Below the pieces are notes generated by a model. That model did no database searches. It was not told the DNA's origin and saw only the letters and a program-made list of their open reading frames with translations. A stretch of DNA of 64,000 nucleotides from JACCZX01 sp963824935. GTDB taxonomy: Bacteria > Pseudomonadota > Gammaproteobacteria > Burkholderiales > Burkholderiaceae_F. The translations under genes and the position numbers were made by a program. Location: contig CAWGRF010000027.1 of assembly GCA_963824935.1 (NCBI GenBank), forward strand, positions 1-64,000. The letters run 5' to 3'. The first letter of the stretch is position 1. The number at the start of each line of letters is the position of its first letter. Below, one piece after another: positions 26,901-36,036 of the stretch.

Positions 26901-29475
26901 CGAACTGCTTCTCCGCCTGCGAACTGAAGCGGCGAATCGTCAGATCGCGCCCGAGCAGCACGATCGGAAGCTTGGTCGAGCTCTGCAGGTTGATCAGGTC
27001 GCTGTTGAGGCGGTTGAGCTCGATGTTTCGATTGGACATCTCCTCGTTGACGGTCGTCAGCTCTTCGTTGGCCGACTCCAGCTCTTCCTTCGATGTCTCC
27101 AGCTCTTCGTTGACGCTTTGCAGCTCCTCGTTGGCGGATTGGACTTCCTCGTTGGATGCTTGCAGCTCCTCGGTAGACGCTTCGTGCTCTTGCTGTGTTG
27201 ACTGCAGGTACTCGCGCGTCTGGCCGAGCTCGGATTCGAGCTCGGCGATGCGGTTGGACGACTGCTTTGCAGTCGTGCGAGCGGTTCTGGCGCCAGGCTC
27301 GATGGTTTTCGCCGTCGGCGCACGGCTGGCGCGTGCGGCCTTGTCCGCATCCTCGAACAGGATCAGGAAACAGCGTTCACGCAAGTTCTTTAGCGGAACG
27401 ACTTCGAGATTCACCAAGCGAGTGGTGCCGTTGCGCCTGACACGCACGTTTTTCTTGCGGGCGATCTTGTTTTCTTTCTTAGCCTGGTTGATCGCCGCGC
27501 GCAGCGGCAGCATCAGGCCTTCGCGCGCCATCTTCAACACATCGAAGCTCGCCTTGCCGGCGGCCGGCTCCAGATACGCGCCAATCGGCCCACGGAATTG
27601 GAGGACCTGAAGGCCGGCATTGACCAGCACACCGGGAGGAGCGAACTGATTGACCGTGATGCGGTCGGCCTCCCGCTGCGCCGCCAGCTCTCCGCGCACA
27701 GTCTCTGGCGGCTCAGGCCGGTCGGGCTGCCGCATCGGCAGAGACGGCCGCACGACCGGTGCGTGTACGCCGTGTTCCCTCGTGAGCGGCAGATGGAACG
27801 CCGGCGTGGGTGCCGCCTTCTTCGAATAGATCTTGTGCTTCTTGTCCACCGGCTCAAACAGGTCGGTGAAACCACCGAGCGACTCCGATGCACCCAGCAA
27901 CAGAAATCCGTCGGGCTTCAGCGCGTAATGAAACGTCGGCAGCGCTCGCTTCTGCAGGCTCGGCTCGAGATAGATCAGCAGGTTGCGGCAACTGATCAGG
28001 TCCATCCGTGAAAACGGTGGATCGCTGATCAAGTTCTGCCGCGCGAACACCACCATCTCGCGCAGCATCTTGTTAACGCGATAGCCGCCCTCCTCCTCGA
28101 CAAAAAAGCGCCGCAAGCGTTGCGGCGAAATATCGTCGGCCAGCGTTTTCGCGTACAGGCCGTGGCGGGCTTTGTCCAGCAGCGCCTCGTTAAGGTCGGT
28201 AGCGAATATCTGCAGGTTGCGCATGCGGGGTGCCATTTCAGCCGCTTCCACAAACGCCATCGCGATCGAATACGCCTCCTGGCCGGTCGAGCAGCCGAGC
28301 ACCCACGCGCGAATCGGATCGTCGGTGTGCTGCTTGAGCAGCTTGGGCAGGACCTCGCGCTGCAGAGCGTCGAACATTTCAGGATTGCGGAAAAAGCTCG
28401 TCACGCTGATCAGCACGTCGGAGTAAAGGGCGTCGAGTTCCTTGACGTTGCCGCGCAGAAGACGAGCGTAGTCATCGAGCGTGTTCTGCTTGCTCAGCAC
28501 CAGGCGTCGGGTAATGCGCCGCTGGATGGTGCTCGATTTGTAGAGCGAGAAATCGACGCCCGAATGATTGCGCAGCAGCAGCAGGATTTTCTTGTAGCCA
28601 TCCTCCGTGCTCTTGGCAGTCTTGGCCGCTTTGGCGCTTTCAGCACGGGCCCGCTTGCCCCCCGTGCCCGGCGTGCGTCCGCCCGATGGCAGCGGTGTCC
28701 CATCGTCCTCGTGCGCGGTGGCTTGTGCGCGATCCTCTTCCGAGCGAGTCGAAAGTTCGAGCGGTTGCCCGGCCCCATACGGATGCTTTGCAATCCGCGC
28801 CAGCTCCTTCGCAATTTCTGCCGGCGCAAGAACCAGGTCTACGCAGCCCGCCGCCACCGCGCTGCGCGGCATCGACTCGTATTTCGCCGAATCGTCCTGT
28901 GCGAACGTGATCCCGCCTTCGGCCTTGATCGCTTCGAGTCCCAGCGTGCCATCGGTCGCGGTGCCGGACAGCACAACGCCAATCGCGCACTCGCGCTGAT
29001 CCTGCGCCATTGATTCAAAGAAGGTGTCGATCGGCCGATGCGGCCTTCGCGTCCGCTGACGCGGCTGAAGCTTCAGCACGCCTTGTTCGATAGTCAGATT
29101 CGCATCGGGCGGAATCACGTAGACGTGATTGGGCTCGACCGGTTGATTGTTCTTGACCTCGCGCACCGGAAGCTTGGTTGCGCGCGAAAGAATCTGCGTC
29201 AGCGCGCTTTCGTGCGCAGGGTCGAGATGCTGGACCAGCACGAACCCCATGCCGGTGTCGAGCGGCAGCCCTTTAAGTAACTGCGTGAATGCCTCGAGAC
29301 CGCCGGCGGAGGCGCCAACGCCGACGATCGGGAACGACGCGCCGTTGCCAGGCTGATCGCGTTCGTCCACAGTGGCGGCACCTGCCGTCACCGCTGACTT
29401 AGCGGACCCTCTTTGCCTTAGCCATCGTCGCTTCGCCTCGTGCGAGGCAGATTCTGACAGCTTCGATGGCGCCAA
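23990..29475 (-). CDS. Giant CheB-CheR-PAS hybrid histidine kinase with receiver (two frameshifts)
   Basis: Multi-domain signalling protein, about 1827 aa after repair. Order: CheB methylesterase (triad Ser56, His83, Asp175); CheR methyltransferase from about residue 290 with GCSTGQEAYSIAM; a long Glu-rich coiled coil (EELQASNEEVQSANEELQS); several PAS domains; HisKA with His1466 in MLAHELRNPLAP; HATPase with DNLLSNACKF and GGLGIGLALAK; and a C-terminal receiver (ILVVDDNRDS, VVLLDIGLP, LVKPID). Two breaks, near 24846 and 24436, each vanish when one base is removed, and the total length is then exactly divisible by three. The CheB and CheR domains may modify a receptor or only regulate. No chemotaxis genes are nearby. 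Confidence 0.85.
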
Positions 29476-29563
29476 GCGATCCGCTAACAGCGATGCCCAA
29501 TCTCGGTGTCACCGAGCGCGATGCGCGCGACATGGCAGCCTACCTGGCGACCTTGCTCTAGCT
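29463..29563 (+). pseudogene. C-terminal remnant of a c-type cytochrome
   Basis: The plus-strand frame ending at the TAG at 29561 reads DPLTAMPNLGVTERDARDMA and then AAYLATLL before the stop. This is the classic end of a class I cytochrome c, with Met as the distal haem ligand in AMPNLGV. No CxxCH or upstream portion is present, because the preceding sequence is the N-terminus of the hybrid kinase on the other strand. The fragment lies just before a PQQ-type dehydrogenase, a common partner of such cytochromes. Confidence 0.6.
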
Positions 29564-29616
29564 CCTACAGGCACGGTCACTGCTTGGTTGCTGGTATCGA
29601 CCGCTTGGAATTACCT

Positions 29617-30933
29617 ATGGGCTCGAGACGACTGGCATTGCTTGCTGCGGCGGCGCTGGTACTCATGGCATGTGCACCGCCGGCCGACAAGCCGGTGACC
29701 ATTGGAGTCGGTCCGAATCCGCAGCTGCCCGAACCCGATAAGCCGCTGATCACTACTGTCCATATCGCGCCCGCCGTCGGTTGGCCCTCGGATGTAACGC
29801 CGGCGACGGCGCCCGGAACGCGTGTCGTCGCATTCGCGAGCGGACTCGATCATCCGCGCTGGGTCTATGTGTTGCCCAATGGCGATGTGCTGGTAGCCGA
29901 GTCCAACGCGCCGAAGCGGCCCGATCGCACCGGGTTGTACTTCTGGATCATGGGTAAGGTGCAGGGACGCGCAGGGGCCGGCGTGCCAAGCGCCAATCGG
30001 ATTACGTTGCTGCGGGATGCTGACGGCGACGGTGTGGCCGAAGTCAAGTCGGTTTTCCTCGAGGGGCTTAACTCGCCTTTCGGCATGGTGTTGGTCGGCG
30101 AGCAGCTCTATGTCGCGAACACCGATGCAGTGATGCGCTTTCCGTATAAGACCGGCGAGACGCGGATCACCGCGCCCGGCACCAAGGTAGTCGATCTGCC
30201 CGCTGGACCGTTCAACCATCACTGGACCAAGAACATCATCGCTAGTCGTGACGGCTCGAAGCTGTACGCGACGGTAGGCTCGAACAGCAATGTCGGTGAG
30301 AACGGTCTCGCGCTCGAGGAAGGCCGCGCTGCTATCTGGGAAGTGGACCCTGCAGCCGGCACCAAACGACTGTATGCGAGCGGATTGCGCAACCCGAATG
30401 GAATGGCGTGGGAACCGGCCACGGGCATGCTGTGGACCGTCGTCAACGAGCGCGATGACCTGGGCCATAACCTGGTGCCGGACTATCTGACGTCGGTGCG
30501 TGACGGCGGCTTTTACGGCTGGCCGTGGAGTTACTTCGGGCAACACGTCGATCAGCGTGTCGAACCGAAGCGGCCTGACATGGTCGCCAAGGCGCTCGTG
30601 CCGGATTACGCCCTAGGCTCGCATGTCGCTGCACTTGGCCTTGCATGGAGCGAAGGTAATAAGTTGCCCGCGCAGTTTGCCAACGGCATGTTCATCGGCC
30701 AGCACGGATCGTGGAATCGTGAACCGCGCAGCGGATACAACGTCGTCTTCGTTCCGTTTTCCAATGGGCGACCGTCGGGTCAACCAATCGATGTGCTGGC
30801 CGGTTTTGTGAACGCCGAAGGCAAGGCGTATGGACGGCCCGTAGGAGTCGCAATCGATCGGCGCGGCGCATTGCTGGTCGCCGACGACGTCGGCAACATC
30901 ATCTGGCGCGTAACATCGGCCGGTGCGAAGTAG
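29617..30933 (+). CDS. PQQ-type sugar (sorbosone) dehydrogenase lipoprotein
   Basis: Six-bladed beta-propeller dehydrogenase of 438 aa related to L-sorbosone/glucose dehydrogenases. The ATG at 29617 gives a lipoprotein signal (GSRRLALLAAAALVLMAC, lipid Cys19); a longer frame from 29506 overlaps the cytochrome remnant. Propeller motifs include GLDHPRWVYVLPNGDVLVAE, NSPFGMVLVGEQLYVAN, SGLRNPNGMAWEP, FIGQHGSWNREPRSGYNVVF and GRPVGVAIDRRGALLVADD. It would oxidise an aldose or aldehyde in the periplasm using PQQ. No PQQ synthesis genes are visible. Confidence 0.88.
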   Translation: MGSRRLALLAAAALVLMACAPPADKPVTIGVGPNPQLPEPDKPLITTVHIAPAVGWPSDVTPATAPGTRVVAFASGLDHPRWVYVLPNGDVLVAESNAPKRPDRTGLYFWIMGKVQGRAGAGVPSANRITLLRDADGDGVAEVKSVFLEGLNSPFGMVLVGEQLYVANTDAVMRFPYKTGETRITAPGTKVVDLPAGPFNHHWTKNIIASRDGSKLYATVGSNSNVGENGLALEEGRAAIWEVDPAAGTKRLYASGLRNPNGMAWEPATGMLWTVVNERDDLGHNLVPDYLTSVRDGGFYGWPWSYFGQHVDQRVEPKRPDMVAKALVPDYALGSHVAALGLAWSEGNKLPAQFANGMFIGQHGSWNREPRSGYNVVFVPFSNGRPSGQPIDVLAGFVNAEGKAYGRPVGVAIDRRGALLVADDVGNIIWRVTSAGAK

Positions 30934-31144
30934 AACAGTGGTATGGCTTGCTCCACTTTGGCTCGTGCTGACGTGTGTTCTCTTCGCTCAGACGACACAC
31001 GCGCAAGTCAGTCAGCCGCGTGAGACGCTATTGAATACTCGCTCAATGGCCACACATTTCCGTTACCTCCGCGGGCTACCAGCACGCATCGAACGTGCAG
31101 GCGTGCAGAGCTCGCGTTTCGCGGGAAAACCCTGCAGCCGGTGA
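30923..31144 (+). CDS. Possible small secreted protein or gene remnant
   Basis: A short frame beginning with a GTG that overlaps the end of the dehydrogenase gene. A convincing signal peptide (TVVWLAPLWLVLTCVLFAQ, cut near THA) is followed by about 45 residues without a recognisable motif. The mature start SQPRETLLNT recalls the beginning of small c-type cytochromes, but no CxxCH is present, so it may be a decayed one. The rest of the 30934-31272 gap holds nothing I can assign. Confidence 0.35.
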   Translation: MRSRTVVWLAPLWLVLTCVLFAQTTHAQVSQPRETLLNTRSMATHFRYLRGLPARIERAGVQSSRFAGKPCSR

Positions 31145-31272
31145 ACGGTCAGCAACTTTCTATCGTGAACCTACACAATGGCATGCAACTCCAAGCGCAG
31201 TAGCTGGGCTGTAAGGACCGATGTGCCGGCGCGACCAATGTGCGCTAACAAATGCCTGTCAGAGGAAGACGA

Positions 31273-31785
31273 ATGATGACCCGACGTACCCTACTCACGA
31301 CCTTGGCGGCGCTCGGACTCGGCGCCGGCGCCGCCCGTACGATGGCCGATTCGAAGACGGCCAAGAGCAATGCAAACAAGCCTGGTGGCATCGCAAAATT
31401 GAGCCTGTCGGACGCCGAATGGAAAGCGCGGTTGACGCCCGAGCAGTATCGCGTGCTGCGCAGAGAAGGTACCGAGCCAGCGGGAACCAGCCCACTGAAC
31501 CGTGAGAAGCGCACCGGAACCTATCACTGCGCCGGTTGCGATTCGCCGCTGTTCTCTAGCGCGACCAAGTACGAAAGCGGCACCGGTTGGCCGAGCTTTT
31601 ACGACTCGCTGCCCGATGCTCTCGGTTTTAAGACCGACTACAAGCTGATCCTGCCGCGCACCGAGTATCACTGCGCGCGCTGCGAAGGACATCACGGTCA
31701 CGTGTTTGATGACGGACCGCAGCCGACCGGCAAGCGTTATTGCAACAACGGTGTCGTGCTGAAATTCGTACCGGCGGCCGCATGA
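31273..31785 (+). CDS. msrB: Exported peptide-methionine (R)-S-oxide reductase
   Basis: MsrB of 170 aa that repairs Met-R-sulfoxide. A Tat-like signal (TRRTLLTTLAALGLGAGAA) suggests periplasmic location. The domain carries two zinc CxxC pairs (CAGCDSPLF and CARCEGHHGHVF), SGTGWPSFY, and the catalytic Cys in RYCNNGVVLKF. ATGs at 31273 and 31276 are both possible; GGAAGA precedes them. The stop overlaps the msrA start by 4 bp, so the two repair enzymes are co-translated. Confidence 0.92.
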   Translation: MMTRRTLLTTLAALGLGAGAARTMADSKTAKSNANKPGGIAKLSLSDAEWKARLTPEQYRVLRREGTEPAGTSPLNREKRTGTYHCAGCDSPLFSSATKYESGTGWPSFYDSLPDALGFKTDYKLILPRTEYHCARCEGHHGHVFDDGPQPTGKRYCNNGVVLKFVPAAA

Positions 31786-32417
31786 GCATGCGAACCGTAA
31801 CAGCTGCTTTACTGGTCGCCGGTCTGAGCGCCGGCGGCGCCCTCGCGCAACAGGAGAAAGCGGCGACGCCAGCGCGCCCCGCTGTGACTGCCACCGCCAC
31901 TTTTGCGGGCGGGTGCTTCTGGTGCACCGAAGCCGACTTTGACAAGGTCGAGGGCGTGATCTCGACGACCTCCGGTTACATCGGCGGCAGAACCGCAAAC
32001 CCGACGTACGAAAGCGTAACGGCAGGCGGCACCGGGCATGCCGAAGCGGTACAAGTCGTCTATGACCCGAGCAAGGTGAGCTACGCCAAACTGCTCGAGT
32101 ATTTCTGGCGCACGATTGACCCGACGGTCAAGGATCGGCAGTTCTGCGATGTTGGCTCGTCCTACCGCTCTGCGATTTTCGTGCATGACGATCAGCAGCG
32201 CGCGCTGGCCGAAGCGTCGAAGAAAGCGCTTTCGACCAGCAAACCGTTTCGCGAGCCCATCGTGACCGAGATCGTCAAGGCGACGACCTTTTATCCGGCC
32301 GAGGAGTATCACCAGGATTACTACCTCAAGAACCCGGTGCGCTACAAGTTCTACCGCTTCAACTGCGGGCGCGACGCGCGCCTGAAGCAACTGTGGGGCG
32401 GACAGGCGCTGCAGTAG
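31782..32417 (+). CDS. msrA: Exported peptide-methionine (S)-S-oxide reductase
   Basis: MsrA of 211 aa that repairs Met-S-sulfoxide. An N-terminal signal (MRTVTAALLVAGLSAGGALA) places it in the periplasm. The active site is ATFAGGCFWCTEADF, followed by TSGYIGGRTANPTYESV, GHAEAVQVVYDP and YHQDYYLKNP. It overlaps msrB by 4 bp (ATGA). Together the genes form a periplasmic methionine-repair unit, an alternative to MsrPQ. Confidence 0.94.
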   Translation: MSMRTVTAALLVAGLSAGGALAQQEKAATPARPAVTATATFAGGCFWCTEADFDKVEGVISTTSGYIGGRTANPTYESVTAGGTGHAEAVQVVYDPSKVSYAKLLEYFWRTIDPTVKDRQFCDVGSSYRSAIFVHDDQQRALAEASKKALSTSKPFREPIVTEIVKATTFYPAEEYHQDYYLKNPVRYKFYRFNCGRDARLKQLWGGQALQ

Positions 32418-32461
32418 TAGCGGGCCGCATCACCGCCGAATCAAGCAACCGCCAAGCGCTC

Positions 32462-33064
32462 TCAGCGCTTGCGTGCACTTGATTTGTGCTTGGTCGAGCG
32501 CTTTGACTTGTGTGCGCCGCTGGCGGATGTCTTACCGCCGCGTGATTCGTTTTCGCCCGCCGATGCCATCGCCATCGCGACCGACGGCGAGTCCATCATC
32601 TTTTGCGCGGTGGTTTGCCATTGACGCATCGCAGAGTCATACAGCGCCATCGGATTCGACAGCACATCGCCGCCGAGCGGCAGACCCGGCACACTGACCG
32701 ATCCCGCCGCGGCAGTTCCAAGCGCGCTGCGCATCCGTTCCATCATCGAATAACTGGCGCGAGCGATCTCGTTGTTCATATCGGTGATCGCCTGCAGCAG
32801 CTCGCGCTGATAGCGGGTGCCCTCGTCGACGGCAGGACGGCTGGCGTCGGATACGGCGCGCTTTAGATCGCTGACATCGCGCACTGTCGCCATCGACTGC
32901 GCCAATGAAAGCTGCTCGCCGGTGCCGGCTCGCATTGCCTGCAAGGTGATCCGCTGCACGCGCTGCATGCCGTTTAGTGCAGCCTGCACGATCTCGGCAG
33001 TCGCTCGCGTCTGCGCTTCGTAGTAGTTTGCGACTGAATTGACAATCGGGTTTGTGGGTGCCAT
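32462..33064 (-). CDS. Phasin-family protein
   Basis: Protein of 200 aa with the phasin helical domain (VANYYEAQTRATAEIVQAAL, LSLAQSMATVRDVSDLKRAV), which coats polyhydroxyalkanoate granules in Burkholderiales. The C-terminus is unusual: a Gly/Ser segment and then a highly basic tail (KSKRSTKHKSSARKR) that could contact DNA, as in PhaM-like proteins. It is convergent with msrA and upstream of ku on the same strand. Confidence 0.82.
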   Translation of the reverse strand: MAPTNPIVNSVANYYEAQTRATAEIVQAALNGMQRVQRITLQAMRAGTGEQLSLAQSMATVRDVSDLKRAVSDASRPAVDEGTRYQRELLQAITDMNNEIARASYSMMERMRSALGTAAAGSVSVPGLPLGGDVLSNPMALYDSAMRQWQTTAQKMMDSPSVAMAMASAGENESRGGKTSASGAHKSKRSTKHKSSARKR

Positions 33065-33091
33065 TTTTGTGCTCCTGACAATGGGAGTGAA

Positions 33092-33112
33092 AATCAGGGT
33101 CAGACCCCGATT
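33092..33112. repeat. REP-like palindrome
   Basis: AATCAGGGT-CAG-ACCCCGATT forms a 9-bp imperfect hairpin built around GGGTCAGACCCC. This motif recurs in intergenic space of many proteobacteria as a REP-type element. Only one copy is seen here. Confidence 0.45.
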
Positions 33113-33126
33113 CTGCTCCGATTCTC

Positions 33127-34023
33127 TTACGCGGCCCTGCGGGATGCCCGGGTCGGCGCCTTCTTCGCGGCTTTTCTTGCAGTCTTTTTCGTGGCTGCCT
33201 TACGTGGCGGCGCTGAGCGCTTTTCTTCTGCCGCGCCGTTGCCGCCAGCCCTGCGCTTCAAACTCGCGCGCAGCGCGTCCATGATGTCGATGACCTTGGC
33301 GCCTTTCGGTGCCGGCGTCGCCTCGGGCATCGTGATTTCCTCGCCTTCGACCTTCTTCTGAATCTGCGCCTCGATGCGCTCCTTTACATCGTCTTCGTAC
33401 TTGGTGGGGTCGAAGGCTTTCGACGTGATGCTGTCGATCAACTGATTGGCAAGAGCGAGCTCCTTCGCGCCGACCGTGGCATCCGGAATCTCGACTTCGT
33501 CGATCGGCCGCACTTCGTCTGCATACAGCAGTTCCTGCAGAATCAACCCCTGCTCGACCGCGCGGATGTTGACCAGATACTGCTTGCCGCGCGCTGCCCA
33601 GCGTCCGATTGCAGCGCGTCCGGAACTACGCATCGCTTCCGCGAGCAGCCGGTATGGCTTCGCGCCGCCCTTGTCGGGGCCGAGGTAATACGCTTTCTCG
33701 TAGAACACCGGATCGATCGACTCCAAGGGCACAAACTCGGTGATCTCAACGGCGCCGGAAGACGCTTCTTCGAGCGCCTTTAGCTCTTCCTTCGTAAAGG
33801 TGACGAAGCGATCCTTCTCGAACTCGTAACCCTTGATCAACTCGTTGCGCGGAACAACTTCGCCCGAGTCCGCCGACACGTATTGCTGGCGAACGCGCCC
33901 GCCCTTCGGGTCGAGCATCGTGAATGAAATCCCAGCACGCGGATTTGTAGCCGCGTACATCTTGACGGGAATCGTGACAAGCCCGAAGGTAATCGACACC
34001 GACTGCAGTGAACGAGCGGCCAT
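33127..34023 (-). CDS. ku: Ku homodimeric DNA end-binding protein
   Basis: Bacterial Ku, 298 aa from the ATG at 34023, which gives the conserved N-terminus AARSLQSVSITFGLVTIPVK; a frame extended to 34080 is less likely. The central beta-barrel includes ISFTMLDPKGGRVRQQYVS and FVPLESIDPVFYEKAYYLGP. The C-terminus ends in a Lys/Arg/Ala-rich tail, typical of Ku proteins that bind DNA beyond the ring. Ku protects double-strand ends for non-homologous end joining. No ligD is adjacent; the only ligase in the window is about 14 kb away and of a different type. Confidence 0.94.
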   Translation of the reverse strand: MAARSLQSVSITFGLVTIPVKMYAATNPRAGISFTMLDPKGGRVRQQYVSADSGEVVPRNELIKGYEFEKDRFVTFTKEELKALEEASSGAVEITEFVPLESIDPVFYEKAYYLGPDKGGAKPYRLLAEAMRSSGRAAIGRWAARGKQYLVNIRAVEQGLILQELLYADEVRPIDEVEIPDATVGAKELALANQLIDSITSKAFDPTKYEDDVKERIEAQIQKKVEGEEITMPEATPAPKGAKVIDIMDALRASLKRRAGGNGAAEEKRSAPPRKAATKKTARKAAKKAPTRASRRAA

Positions 34024-34174
34024 GGCTTGGATGCTACGCGCGTAGGCGCGTTGAGTTGCAATCCTCATGGCAAGAGCCACGCCTACGGCGTCTGATGCGG
34101 CGCCCTGCCTTCATAGTGCGGAGCTCGGACAGCATGCGAAACATCAATTAATTCATCTACTTAAACAATATACT

Positions 34175-34198
34175 TAAAGTGATCTAGAAATCACTTTA
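34175..34198 (-). terminator. Hairpin at the end of the methyltransferase-like gene
   Basis: TAAAGTGAT-CTAGAA-ATCACTTTA forms a 9-bp stem that includes the TAA stop of the gene. The flanking sequence is AT-rich without a clean T-run, so termination is plausible but unproven. Confidence 0.45.
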
Positions 34199-34789
34199 GC
34201 GTGCCTTCGCATAGAAATCGAACACGTGTCGATGCGCTACATCAACCCTGAAGCGCGCTGTCTGCAGTGGCGCAAACGTCAGCGGCTCGAAGCGCCGTAG
34301 CGCAGGCAGTGCGTCAGGCAAGACTCGATTACGCGGCGAGATGTCGTTCCATCCGAGCACGAGTTCGCCGCCCGCACGGAGGCATGTATGGCACGCGACA
34401 AATGCCGCGTCGGCGGCGTCCGGTGCATTGAGGCCCCACCCCAGCACTCCGTTGCATACGATCAGGTCGAAGTACTCGCGCTGCGCATGCCTTCCCAGAT
34501 TCTCGAGACGATCGATGATGTGGCGTGCACTGCCATAGCGCCGCCTCGACGCGATCGGATCGATCGTCCAGTATTCGCGACCCGCAAAGAGTTGTTCGTA
34601 CGGCTGCGTGTACGCAGCGCAGCCGACAAACAGCACGCGCTGGACATCGATACGCTGCACGTACGCGGGCAGTATGACCTGCTCGAGAATGCGGCGGTCT
34701 TCGGTAGGCAAATGCGCGGATAACCCGAGCGCTCTCCGGCTTGCCGACCAAATGGATCGCAGGACTCCTTGCGCGGCCGGAGAAAGCAC
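34196..34789 (-). CDS. SAM-dependent methyltransferase-like protein
   Basis: Protein of 197 aa with a Rossmann-like layout: RVLFVGCAAYTQPYEQLF in the place of motif I, an acidic strand end YWTIDPIASRRRYG, FDLIVCNGVLGWGL and LRAGGELVLGWND. Motif I is atypical (GCAAYT rather than GxGxG), so activity is uncertain. It starts 11 bp after the ccmI stop and may be co-transcribed with the ccm operon. The substrate is unknown. Confidence 0.65.
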   Translation of the reverse strand: MLSPAAQGVLRSIWSASRRALGLSAHLPTEDRRILEQVILPAYVQRIDVQRVLFVGCAAYTQPYEQLFAGREYWTIDPIASRRRYGSARHIIDRLENLGRHAQREYFDLIVCNGVLGWGLNAPDAADAAFVACHTCLRAGGELVLGWNDISPRNRVLPDALPALRRFEPLTFAPLQTARFRVDVAHRHVFDFYAKAR

Positions 34790-34800
34790 TGTTCGTTGCG

Positions 34801-36036
34801 CTACGGGATGGCCCGGTCGATCGTAAGCGCGACGCCGCTGGCGCCCACCTTCACCCTGTCGGCAGCGCTCTGAAGATCGCCACTGGAAGGCATCGCATTG
34901 CCGGAGCGCGAAACGCGTGCCGTAACGATGACTTCGTCGAAGCGCGAGATCTTTGCCGTCGGCGCCATCGATCGCGAATCATCCAGCGTGAATTTCAATG
35001 GCAGCTCGCTGACTCTTGCGCGCACGACCGCCACCGGCATGCGCGAGCCGTCGGCGGGGCGCGCAAAAACAAACACCGAGTCTTCGGGCCGAACTTTTGA
35101 TTGCAGTGAAGGGCTCAGCGTGACGGTGCCAGTAACACTGCGGGCTTCGCTCGCGCCGCCCGTGGCGTCGGCCTTCTTCGGTTGAGCTGCCACCTGTATT
35201 CCACCGAGCTGCTGCGCTTGTTCGATGCTTCCCTGAATCTGCTTCGCGATCGGTGAATCGGGCGGCGCGGTGTTCTGCAAACGCTGCCAGTAATCGATCG
35301 CGGCTTTGTAGTCCTTGCGATCGAATGCCTCCGCACCGGCCATCGCCAGCGCCTTCCATTGCGTCGGATCGAGTTGCAGTGCGCGCTGTACAAGCTGCAG
35401 CGGTTGACCCGCGAAACTTCGCCCCTGGCTCATCGCCAAGGCATCGGCATAGTCGGCCAGCACATCGGCATCGTAGAGACGCAACGCACTCAGCCTCTCA
35501 TACGCGGCGGCGGCTTCCGAAAAGTTGCCCATCGCATAGTGGGTCCGCGCAAGAATCGCCCAGCCCTCAGCGTTATCGGGTTCCCTTGCCAGGCGCTCCC
35601 GTACCTGCGCAATCATTGCTTCGATCTGTTCGCGGGTGGCCGGACTCTCTTCGGCGGCTGATGCGGCCGACGTCGATAGCGCCGCGGGCGTGCCGATCTG
35701 CCAATAGAGCGCTGCCGCAGCGATCGGCACGATCAACGCAACGATGGCAGCCGACCAGCGATGACTGTCGCGCGTGGCGACGGTGGATTCGGCAGCGGCA
35801 TGCACTTCATCGAGCAGGCGCCGCTCGAGCTCGTTTTTTGACTCCGCATGTTGTTCGGCCGAAATCGTTCCACGCGCCAGATCGGCGTCGAGATCGGCGA
35901 ACTGATCCTTGAAGATCGATACGTTGGCCGCCGCGTGCTCTACCGAGCGTGCGGCGCCTGGTCGCAGCAGCGGCCATAGCACCCAGGCGAGCGCCACCGT
36001 CACCATCGCTACGGCGATGAGCACGAATGCTGTCAC
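34801..36036 (-). CDS. ccmI: Cytochrome c maturation protein CcmI
   Basis: Membrane-anchored apocytochrome c chaperone, 411 aa. Two N-terminal helices (AFVLIAVAMVTVALAWVLW, WSAAIVALIVPIAAAALYW) flank a cytoplasmic Leu-zipper-like loop. A periplasmic TPR region (EPDNAEGWAILARTHYAMGN) and a C-terminal beta-domain follow. The start is a GTG at 36036 that overlaps the ccmH stop; the longer in-frame extension lies inside ccmH. It delivers apocytochromes to the CcmFH haem ligation complex. Confidence 0.92.
   Translation of the reverse strand: MTAFVLIAVAMVTVALAWVLWPLLRPGAARSVEHAAANVSIFKDQFADLDADLARGTISAEQHAESKNELERRLLDEVHAAAESTVATRDSHRWSAAIVALIVPIAAAALYWQIGTPAALSTSAASAAEESPATREQIEAMIAQVRERLAREPDNAEGWAILARTHYAMGNFSEAAAAYERLSALRLYDADVLADYADALAMSQGRSFAGQPLQLVQRALQLDPTQWKALAMAGAEAFDRKDYKAAIDYWQRLQNTAPPDSPIAKQIQGSIEQAQQLGGIQVAAQPKKADATGGASEARSVTGTVTLSPSLQSKVRPEDSVFVFARPADGSRMPVAVVRARVSELPLKFTLDDSRSMAPTAKISRFDEVIVTARVSRSGNAMPSSGDLQSAADRVKVGASGVALTIDRAIP

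Noticed and set aside
26594..27610. 338-codon Ser-rich open frame on the plus strand
   Set aside because: The Ser-rich composition is the complement of the Glu-rich coiled coil in the hybrid kinase, so it is an artefact.
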